A stretch of 12,820 nucleotides of DNA from Candidatus Nanopelagicales bacterium. Lineage in GTDB: Bacteria; Actinomycetota; Actinomycetes; S36-B12; GCA-2699445. The stretch covers positions 1 to 12,820 of the forward strand of contig JBAOHO010000001.1 of the NCBI GenBank assembly GCA_037045355.1. Direction: 5' to 3'. Positions 7,312-12,820 of the stretch are shown piece by piece. Position 1 is the first letter of the stretch. The number at the start of each line of letters is the position of its first letter. Position numbers and translations under genes: made by a program. The notes under the pieces are model-generated. The model was not told the DNA's origin, searched no databases, and was given only the letters and a program-made list of their open reading frames with translations.

Positions 7312-9875
7312 GCATCGTGGAGTATGACGGGGCTGCGGTTGCTGAGATCGCCACCTACCTGGATATGCGGAAGCCGAACGCTGCCGCCCTGGACAAGATC
7401 GCCCAAGCGTTGAACGAGCGGGAACCCGGCGCTGAGATCGTCGCTGATCTCGCCACCGGTGTTGGGAAGACATACATCGCGGGAGGGCTACTGGACTACC
7501 TGTACGAGCAGGGAGTCCGCAACGTTGTCATCATCACGCCGGGTTCCACGATTCAGCGGAAGACGATCGCGAACCTCACCCCCGGGAACCGCAAATACCT
7601 ACAGGGTTTGAAGTGCGAGCCGGAGGTCATCACGCTGGATGACCTGGAACGGGGCGCTGTCGCACAGGCTCTGGACAACCCCGACCAAATGAAGGTTGTT
7701 GTCCTGACGGTGCAGTCGCTGCTGCGACCCAACACGAAGGACAACCGGCGGGCCTACCTAGAACACGAAACGCTCAGTATCTCTCTGTCGGACTACCTCA
7801 AAGGCGTGGACGACCTGGTTGTGATTGCCGACGAGCACCACATCTACTTCAACAAGACGGCCAAACAGTTCCGTAAGGCAATCGAGGGGTTGCACCCGGC
7901 CGCTTTGATCGGCCTGACAGCGACACCTCATTCATCCACCGGCCCGGCGAACATCGTGTACCAGTACCCACTCGCGGAAGCGATCGCCGACGGGTTCGTG
8001 AAGATACCCGTCCTCGTGGCGCGGCAGGACAGGAAATCTGACCTGAGGACACAAATGGCTGACGGTGTTTCGCTGCTCCACGCGAAAGAAAACGCGATGC
8101 GGCTCTACTGCCAAGACACCGGTAGGCAGAAAGACTACGTGCAGCCGGTGATGTTCGTCGTCGCGTCCAGCATTGACGAGGCGAACCAGATCGCGACAAT
8201 GCTCGCCGGATCCGACTACCTCGGCAGCCCCGACAGTGTTCTCCTCGTCACCTCTGAGGAGCCGGACACAATCACGAAGCAACTAGACGAACTGGAACAC
8301 CCGGACTCTCCAATCCGGGCCGTCGTCTCCGTTCAGATGCTCGGCATCGGCTGGGACGTCAAGAACGTGTACGTCGTCGCCGCAGTCAGGGCGCTGGAAT
8401 CTGAACTGCTGACCGAGCAGATACTCGGACGCGGACTGCGGCTGCCGTTCGGGCGGCGCACCGGCATCCCGATGCTGGACACCGTCGAAGTCCTGTCCCA
8501 CCACGCGTTCGCCGAACTGTTGAAACAAGCGAAGGTGCTCCTCGCGCAGACCCTCGGGGACCGGGCTGAGGAAGCGACCGGGAACGCGTCCGTGACCGAC
8601 GGTGTGCGTGGCCAAGACGTGAACCTTGACCAGCCTGAACTCCCCACACCCGTCGTGGACGATCCGAACGTAACCATCAGTGTGTCCCTGCCGGGCCGGG
8701 CCGGTGCCGCCGACCAAGGCCCGGACCTGTTCAACCAGGACACCTGGGACGAAGACGCAGACGACACAGCCGACCACCAGGTCATCGGACTCTCAACCGT
8801 GGACGCCCGCCTCACCGAAGGTGAACGCACCAAGGAAACCCTGGCGACCCCCCTCAAACCGAGAACCCCAAACGGCACCCACCTGCCGCTCCACCTCCCG
8901 AAAGTCACCTACAAGACCGTCCGGCCCGTGTTCTCCCTCGCCACAATCGATCTGAACGCCGTGGAAGCCCGGGGTGCCATGTTCGCCAACGACAACGCCC
9001 CCACCCTGCAACGGAAAGTCGTGAATGCCCACCGGGACGACAGCGGCGACATCGCAGTGACCATCAGCGACGCCCAAGACGCCGTCGTGGCAGCCACCCT
9101 CCCCATCCCGTTCAACGAGATCGAAAGTGACCTGGTCGGACGACTGTTACGAACCAACGCCTTCCCGCAGTCCACCACCGAACTGAACGCCGCCATCGAA
9201 ATCGCCCGCGCATTCCTCAAAGGCGCACAGGTGACGAATGAAACCCCGTGGCGACCCGAGCACGGACGGCTCGCGACCGAAAGCCTCGCCAACTACCTCG
9301 CCCAGAAGGAGAGCGAACTGGACGTCAAGATCGTGGCCGAAGTGGCGCTTACTCGCTGGCCAGACCCGCCCGAGGTCACCCAGGGCCAACCACCCGCCGA
9401 CAGGCAACAGATCACCCACAGTCACGACTTCCAGCGCAGTTACCCCTACACCGGTTGGAACAAGTCGTTCTACCCGGTAGTCGCGTTCGACTCCTACTCC
9501 GCTGAGTTCCGGCTCGCCGAACGCCTAGAAGCCAGCCCGAACGTCAAAGCGTGGCAACGCATCAACTGGAACGTCCCCCTGGCCATCACCTACCGGTTCA
9601 ACGACGGCAACAAGACCTACATCCCTGACTTCATCGTCGTGGAAGACGACGGCACCACCGAAGGTCGCTACTGGATCGTGGAAGGCAAAGCGAACAAGGA
9701 CTTGATGGACCCGATCGTGATCGCCAAACGCGAAGCCGCGAAGCGCTGGGTGGACGCGGTAAACGCCTCCGCAGACGTGCCCACAAAGTGGGGATACCTG
9801 CTCGCCAGCGAAAGCGTCATCGCGAACGCACACGACTGGAACGGCCTGAAGGTGGCCGGGACGGTACACCAGTGA
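7308..9875 (+). CDS. res: type III restriction endonuclease subunit Res (SF2 helicase plus PD-(D/E)xK nuclease)
   Basis: The protein has 855 residues. The N-terminal half is a superfamily 2 helicase/translocase: Walker A ATGVGKT (49-55), DEHH in the DEAH-box position (175-178), motif III GLTATP (202-207), motif V region MLGIGWD (344-350) and motif VI Q-I-L-G-R-G-L-R (371-378). An acidic linker lies near 471-490 (DLFNQDTWDEDADD). The C-terminal end carries a nuclease core, P-D-F (773-775) followed by V-E-G-K (791-794), matching the PD...ExK pattern of Res subunits. By family knowledge it hydrolyses ATP to move or switch on DNA and cuts when two unmodified sites meet, in complex with Mod. Length is within the usual Res range and nothing is missing. 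The GTG start overlaps the mod2 stop (GTGA), and GGGGGTG at 7292-7298 is its likely ribosome site. Confidence 0.92.
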   Translation: MSIVEYDGAAVAEIATYLDMRKPNAAALDKIAQALNEREPGAEIVADLATGVGKTYIAGGLLDYLYEQGVRNVVIITPGSTIQRKTIANLTPGNRKYLQGLKCEPEVITLDDLERGAVAQALDNPDQMKVVVLTVQSLLRPNTKDNRRAYLEHETLSISLSDYLKGVDDLVVIADEHHIYFNKTAKQFRKAIEGLHPAALIGLTATPHSSTGPANIVYQYPLAEAIADGFVKIPVLVARQDRKSDLRTQMADGVSLLHAKENAMRLYCQDTGRQKDYVQPVMFVVASSIDEANQIATMLAGSDYLGSPDSVLLVTSEEPDTITKQLDELEHPDSPIRAVVSVQMLGIGWDVKNVYVVAAVRALESELLTEQILGRGLRLPFGRRTGIPMLDTVEVLSHHAFAELLKQAKVLLAQTLGDRAEEATGNASVTDGVRGQDVNLDQPELPTPVVDDPNVTISVSLPGRAGAADQGPDLFNQDTWDEDADDTADHQVIGLSTVDARLTEGERTKETLATPLKPRTPNGTHLPLHLPKVTYKTVRPVFSLATIDLNAVEARGAMFANDNAPTLQRKVVNAHRDDSGDIAVTISDAQDAVVAATLPIPFNEIESDLVGRLLRTNAFPQSTTELNAAIEIARAFLKGAQVTNETPWRPEHGRLATESLANYLAQKESELDVKIVAEVALTRWPDPPEVTQGQPPADRQQITHSHDFQRSYPYTGWNKSFYPVVAFDSYSAEFRLAERLEASPNVKAWQRINWNVPLAITYRFNDGNKTYIPDFIVVEDDGTTEGRYWIVEGKANKDLMDPIVIAKREAAKRWVDAVNASADVPTKWGYLLASESVIANAHDWNGLKVAGTVHQ

Positions 9876-9899
9876 GCCACCTACCGGGGATGGTCGTGC

Positions 9900-10703
9900 A
9901 TGGCGAGGAGTGAACGCCCGCTGACTGAATCACTAGTCGGCCTGGCGATATCCACCCAAGGACGAAAGCCCTCGTTCTGGATATCCGTAGTCAGCGTTCT
10001 CGCCGCTGGCGGGGGCGCAGTGCTAATGACTCTGGGGCTTGACGCCTCAACGGCGCCGAACTGGTGGCTTGCAGGCCCGGGCGTCGCCCTTGCCCTACTT
10101 GCGATCCTCCTTCAGGTACTGAAGGAATGGGGTGCCTACCTACGCACGGAACTGGACAAGGAAGCGGACACAGGCACGATCATCACCATCAAGAATGCCC
10201 TCCATCCCGTCGTGGAGGCCGTCGCAATTCTGACGCAGGCACAAGACCCCGCTGACAAACCGAAGTTCCTCCAAAGAATCGCGGACCATATCTGCCAGGC
10301 ACTGCTGCTGATGTTCAACGAGATCACTGAAGTGCGCGCGGTGTTGTACCGACAAGAGGGAAGCGCACTCAAACCCGTTACCTACGCGGGACGAGGCAGA
10401 ACGCCGCGTGATTTCAAGGCAACCGACCCAAGGGGCCGGAAGGCGCTCGCTATGGTCCGTAAGCGAGATCACGTGTACGTCCCCGACATCGACGATGCAA
10501 ACCCCGATCTCTATGGCGGAACTGGATCGGGATACCGCTGCTTCATCTCCGTAAGCGTTCAGACGCCGGAGAAGACCTACGGAATGCTCACCGTAGACAC
10601 GCCAGAGTTGGACGCCTTCGACCCGGTGGTGGACGTTGAGACCGTGAAACTACTGGCGGATCTAGCAGCGGTCGCGATGGCGATCGAAGAACTCGACCAC
10701 TAG
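9900..10703 (+). CDS. membrane-anchored GAF-domain protein (two TM segments)
   Basis: The protein has 267 residues. Two hydrophobic segments lie near 26-47 (FWISVVSVLAAGGGAVLMTL) and 54-75 (NWWLAGPGVALALLAILLQV), with a short outward loop, so the C-terminal part should face the cytoplasm. A helical linker (about 76-115) leads to a GAF-like domain at about 120-265. Its closing blocks are YRCFISVSV, YGMLTVDTPELDAFDP and VETVKLLADLAAVAMAIEEL, the usual 'g.l.v....aF...d...l..lA...a.ai' ending. There is no kinase, cyclase, EAL or HTH output domain. GAF domains bind small ligands such as cyclic nucleotides, or serve as dimerisation folds; the ligand here is unknown. The gene starts 24 bases after res in the same direction, with GGGGATGG before the ATG, so it is probably part of the operon. 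A sensor or membrane effector role in defence is inference. Confidence 0.8.
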   Translation: MARSERPLTESLVGLAISTQGRKPSFWISVVSVLAAGGGAVLMTLGLDASTAPNWWLAGPGVALALLAILLQVLKEWGAYLRTELDKEADTGTIITIKNALHPVVEAVAILTQAQDPADKPKFLQRIADHICQALLLMFNEITEVRAVLYRQEGSALKPVTYAGRGRTPRDFKATDPRGRKALAMVRKRDHVYVPDIDDANPDLYGGTGSGYRCFISVSVQTPEKTYGMLTVDTPELDAFDPVVDVETVKLLADLAAVAMAIEELDH

Positions 10704-10760
10704 TGGAATTGGCGATGACATATCTCTGTGCAATCCTGAACGAAGCCGATAACAACGCTG

Positions 10761-10766
10761 AGGAGG
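10761..10766 (+). promoter_or_regulatory. strong ribosome binding site for the 63-residue gene
   Basis: AGGAGG is a perfect Shine-Dalgarno core, four bases before the ATG at 10771. It is by far the best ribosome site in the window and is the main evidence that the small downstream frame is real. Confidence 0.65.
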
Positions 10767-10770
10767 ACAG

Positions 10771-10962
10771 ATGACAAGCAAAGCCCAGTGGGAAGCGCTC
10801 ACTGCGCTCCTGCCTGACCTCAGTGACCCCGCCACTCGTGAGCGCATTTGGCAGGCGGCGGCCCAGGAAGCAGAACGTGATGCATCCAAGCGCCGCGCCC
10901 GCCGCGCCCGGGCTATGGTGCGACGTCGCGAGGAGCGGAGAAGGAAAGTGGCGGTGGCCTAA
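10771..10962 (+). CDS. small Arg-rich protein of unknown function
   Basis: This 63-residue protein has no family I recognise. The first half is acidic to neutral and helical (WEALTALLPDLSDPATRERI). The second half is very basic, with 14 Arg between residues 40 and 59. That layout suggests a nucleic-acid-binding or partner-binding tail, which is inference. Evidence that it is a gene is the AGGAGG four bases upstream and the position 67 bases after the GAF gene in the same direction, followed about 120 bases later by a strong hairpin. It could be the last gene of the restriction-modification transcript or have its own promoter in the 67-base gap, where I see no clear one. Confidence 0.6.
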   Translation: MTSKAQWEALTALLPDLSDPATRERIWQAAAQEAERDASKRRARRARAMVRRREERRRKVAVA

Positions 10963-11081
10963 CCGGTCTCCCGCGCCAGCCATTCGCTCGTATGGGATTT
11001 TGCATCGTAATCCGAAGGATTCCAATGCCGTAAGCATGCCCACAACCCCTGGTCAGAGGGTTACGCAAACAGCCCACCAGT

Positions 11082-11107
11082 GAGAACCTCCCTTCGGGGA
11101 GGTTCTC
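11082..11107 (+). terminator. strong UUCG hairpin, probable terminator
   Basis: An 11-base perfect stem (GAGAACCTCCC pairing with GGGAGGTTCTC) closes on the very stable C(UUCG)G tetraloop at 11092-11097. No T-run follows, as is common for high-GC actinobacterial terminators. It would end the plus-strand transcript coming from the defence genes and shield the IS30 element; because the stem is symmetric it could act in both directions. The rest of 10963-11081 holds nothing else I recognise. Confidence 0.65.
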
Positions 11108-11137
11108 GTGTTCCGGGGGCCACCAGCCTGTCTCCCG

Positions 11138-11168
11138 CGAGTGCGACATCGTTGCTGGTTTTCGGCGC
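11138..11168 (+). repeat. IS30 left terminal inverted repeat
   Basis: This begins CGAGTGCGACATCGTTGC and ends TTTTCGGCGC. It is the inverted partner of 12423-12452, with 24 of 30 aligned bases identical and one extra T. Confidence 0.65.
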
Positions 11169-11220
11169 GCGGGTTGCAAGTGGTCGGGGCAACAGTCCAG
11201 CGTGAAGGTGGGTGTGTTGC

Positions 11221-12414
11221 ATGCCGGGGTTTCGCACTACGCGGCGGATGGAAGACAGGTTCTGGGCCCAGTACTCGGGTGGGGTCGGGCTTGAGCAGGC
11301 TGCGGCGGTAGCCGGCGTGTCGTGGGGCACGGCGAAGGGGTGGCTGCGTAAGCGTGGCGGGGTGAAACCTACACCGAGTTCTGATGGCAATGCTCTGAGC
11401 CTGGACGAGCGGATTCGTATCCAGGCCGGGGTGATGGCTGGGGAGTCGAATGCCGAGATCGCCCGGCAGATCGGCCGGCACCGTTCGACGGTCGGTGAGG
11501 AGTTGAAACGCAACGGGTGGGCCTCGGCGCGGGGGCCGGCCAATCAGCGCCGGTCGTACAACGCGTTGAGCGCGCAGCGGCGTGCTGATGAGCAACGGCG
11601 ACGCCCGAAACCACGCAAACTGGATGTGAATCCGACATTGCACGACGAGGTGCAGGACAAACTGGATCTGGACTGGAGCCCCGAGCAGATCACCCGATGG
11701 CTGCACCGGATCCATGGGAAGGATCCCGAGATGACGATCAGCCACGAGGCGATCTACCAGTGCATCTACGTCAACAGCGCCGGGGGGCTGCGCCGGGCAC
11801 TGACCGCCCGGCTGCGCACCGGGCGCAAGCTACGCAAACCGCGGCGGCGCCCGCAGGAACGCCGCGGCAAAATCCCGGACATGCCCAGCATCGTGGAACG
11901 CCCCGACGAGGCATGGGGCCGGGCGGTCCCCGGGTACTGGGAAGGAGACCTGATCATGGGAGCGGACAACGCGACCGCGATCGGCACCCTGGTCGATCGG
12001 TGCAGTCGCACCATCAAACTGCTGCACCTACCCGATGGCCACAGCCCCGAGCAGGTCCGCGACCAGATGATCGCCGCGGTCGCCGGGATGCCAGAGGCCC
12101 TGAAACTCAGCATCACCTGGGACCAGGGCATCGAGATGCACCAGCACCGCGCGATCACCGAAGCCACCGGCGTCCAGATCTACTTCTGTGACCCCCACAG
12201 CCCCTGGCAGCGCCCCACCAACGAGAACACCAACGGGCTGCTACGCCAGTACTTCCCCAAAGGCACCGACCTGTCGGTCCACTCACGCGCCGACCTCGAC
12301 CACGTCGAATGGCTACTCAACGGCCGACCCCGCAAGTCCCTAGACTGGCTCACACCAGACGAGTACCTCAAACAGGTACTCGAAGAAGACATCACTGTTG
12401 CGCTGACCGAATGA
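11221..12414 (+). CDS. IS30-family transposase
   Basis: The 397-residue enzyme cuts and joins the element's inverted-repeat ends. The N-terminal part has helix-turn-helix features, GLEQAAAVAGVSWGTAKGWL (23-42) and then the IS30-type NAEIARQIGRHRSTVGEELK (77-96). The DDE core is W-E-G-D (D243), T-W-D-Q-G (D301) and N-E-N-T-N-G (E335). The 33 residues between the second D and the E are the IS30 signature spacing. The enzyme ends normally at TPDEYLKQVLEEDI and appears intact. ATG at 11221 is preferred over GTG at 11212, because AAGGTGGG at 11205-11212 sits eight bases upstream of the ATG and would overlap the GTG. Confidence 0.92.
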   Translation: MPGFRTTRRMEDRFWAQYSGGVGLEQAAAVAGVSWGTAKGWLRKRGGVKPTPSSDGNALSLDERIRIQAGVMAGESNAEIARQIGRHRSTVGEELKRNGWASARGPANQRRSYNALSAQRRADEQRRRPKPRKLDVNPTLHDEVQDKLDLDWSPEQITRWLHRIHGKDPEMTISHEAIYQCIYVNSAGGLRRALTARLRTGRKLRKPRRRPQERRGKIPDMPSIVERPDEAWGRAVPGYWEGDLIMGADNATAIGTLVDRCSRTIKLLHLPDGHSPEQVRDQMIAAVAGMPEALKLSITWDQGIEMHQHRAITEATGVQIYFCDPHSPWQRPTNENTNGLLRQYFPKGTDLSVHSRADLDHVEWLLNGRPRKSLDWLTPDEYLKQVLEEDITVALTE

Positions 12415-12422
12415 ATCCGCCG

Positions 12423-12452
12423 GCGCCGAAACCGACAACGACGCAACACTCG
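12423..12452 (-). repeat. IS30 right terminal inverted repeat
   Basis: GCGCCGAAACCGACAACGAC and the ten bases after it are the inverted counterpart of 11138-11168. It starts eight bases after the transposase stop, as expected for a compact IS. Confidence 0.65.
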
Positions 12453-12478
12453 TGGGCGCCGGGGCGCAACAACGTCAC

Positions 12479-12549
12479 ACTCGCGCGTGTAACGGTTTCA
12501 CCCCGCCGAATCGCGCGAGTCCCGTTTACAGATGCGTGTCCCGTTCACA
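12479..12549. promoter_or_regulatory. operator-like repeats upstream of the right-edge membrane gene
   Basis: ACTCGCGCG (12479-12487) is inverted at CGCGCGAGT (12512-12520). GTCCCGTTTACA (12519-12530) recurs as GTCCCGTTCACA (12538-12549), 11 of 12 identical and 19 bases apart. TGTAACGG (12488-12495) resembles the same motif in reverse. Three related half-sites just before the ATG at 12560 suggest a regulator-binding region; no clear -10/-35 pair is seen. Confidence 0.4.
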
Positions 12550-12559
12550 AGATGACTAG

Positions 12560-12820
12560 ATGCGCGTTAAACCAACTGCTCTCGTCGGCATCGGCATCTG
12601 GATCCTGTACGTGGCGATCATCACCACGGTCTCCAAGATCAACGGTGTTCCCTACGACGAGATCGGTGACTCCACATCGAACCTTCTGCGTGGCGCCGTC
12701 GTGTCGCTTGTGATCGGCGGCCTCATCATCGCCGGGTTGTCGGCGTGGATGGGCTGGTTCGGTGCGGCCATGCGCGACCAGCACCGCATCCGCGCGTGGT
12801 GGATGCTGATCGGCGCGGCG
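12560..12820 (+). CDS. integral membrane protein, partial; possible CPBP-family intramembrane protease
   Basis: From the ATG at 12560, 87 codons run without a stop to the right edge. The N-terminus reads MRVKPTALVGIGIWILYVAI (first membrane span, about 7-25), a polar loop with KINGVPYDEIGDSTSNLLRG, a second span (about 48-70, VVSLVIGGLIIAGLSAWMGW), and MRDQHRIRAWWM leading into a third. The pattern resembles the N-terminus of actinobacterial CPBP (CAAX protease/bacteriocin-processing) proteins as I remember them. The diagnostic EExxxR and HxxxN/D motifs would be downstream of the window, so the family is a guess. The gene is real on the evidence of sustained membrane-type coding sequence. It is unrelated in style to the restriction-modification genes and is probably host backbone. 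Confidence 0.6.
   Translation, partial: MRVKPTALVGIGIWILYVAIITTVSKINGVPYDEIGDSTSNLLRGAVVSLVIGGLIIAGLSAWMGWFGAAMRDQHRIRAWWMLIGAA

Larger units (their letters stand above)
11138..12452 (+). mobile_element. complete IS30-family insertion sequence
   Basis: About 1.3 kb, with a single transposase gene filling most of the length. Terminal inverted repeats can be aligned by eye: 11138-11168 against the reverse complement of 12423-12452, matching at 24 of 30 positions with one gap (both begin CGAGTG and end TTTCGGCGC). Length and layout fit IS30 elements. The exact outer ends, and any 2-3 base target duplication, cannot be fixed from the sequence alone; no convincing duplication is visible. Confidence 0.75.

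Noticed and set aside
8283..9425. Several minus-strand open frames opposite res
   Set aside because: The plus strand encodes helicase motif VI and the linker/nuclease part of Res, so these are shadows.
4147..10703. BREX, DISARM or Druantia-type multi-gene defence system
   Set aside because: There is no PglZ, BrxC/L, DrmA/B, phospholipase D or large DUF gene; the genes fit type III mod/res with extra small neighbours.
10697..10706. Palindrome CCACTAGTGG over the GAF gene stop codon
   Set aside because: It is a single 10-base palindrome without flanking symmetry or a T-run, mostly coding sequence, and probably chance.
10963..11081. Possible tRNA or integration site (CCCCTGGTCAGAGGG and nearby short hairpins)
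   Set aside because: No cloverleaf, no T-arm GGTTCGA and no anticodon stem could be folded; only short imperfect hairpins such as AATCCGAAGGATT are present.
1..12820. CRISPR array
   Set aside because: No regularly spaced identical 20-40 base repeats were found; the only sizeable direct repeats are the mod1/mod2 arms.

Overview
The window comes from a high-GC, Gram-positive-type genome, most likely an actinomycete. The signs are strong G/C bias at third codon positions, frequent GTG starts, two candidate leaderless promoters (TANNNT six bases before a start codon) and an actinobacterial-looking IS30 transposase. My guess at the mycolic-acid group (Gordonia, Rhodococcus, Dietzia and relatives) is inference only.

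Layout. (1) 1-429, minus strand: the 5' part of an AT-richer gene whose translation carries amidoligase-family motifs. It runs off the left edge and has no usable start codon of its own. (2) 435-3035, minus strand: a graveyard of two decayed mobile-element genes, a DDE transposase and, upstream of it, a probable tyrosine recombinase. Each is broken by several frameshifts. (3) 3036-3157: a divergent spacer with a nested dyad. (4) 3158-10962, plus strand: the functional core. It holds a helix-turn-helix regulator with a one-base frameshift, a small Cys-rich protein, two tandem paralogous type III-style DNA methyltransferases (the first frameshifted near its C-terminus), a type III Res helicase-nuclease, a two-TM GAF-domain protein and a 63-residue Arg-rich protein. 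(5) 11082-11107: a strong UUCG hairpin. (6) 11138-12452: a complete IS30-family element with recognisable terminal inverted repeats. (7) 12560 to the right edge: the start of a membrane protein gene, possibly a CPBP-family intramembrane protease, behind a short spacer with repeated operator-like motifs.

How it works together. The core is a type III restriction-modification locus. Mod supplies the sequence specificity and the adenine methyltransferase; Res supplies the ATP-driven translocase and the PD-(D/E)xK nuclease. Two features depart from the textbook mod-res pair. There are two Mod paralogues that are collinear and very similar in their N- and C-terminal thirds but unrelated in the central target-recognition region. 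There is also a membrane-anchored GAF sensor-like gene immediately after res in the same orientation. The Mod1/Mod2/Res/GAF spacing (28 bases, a 4-base overlap, 24 bases) suggests one transcript starting near 3611. I see no CRISPR array, tRNA or rRNA.
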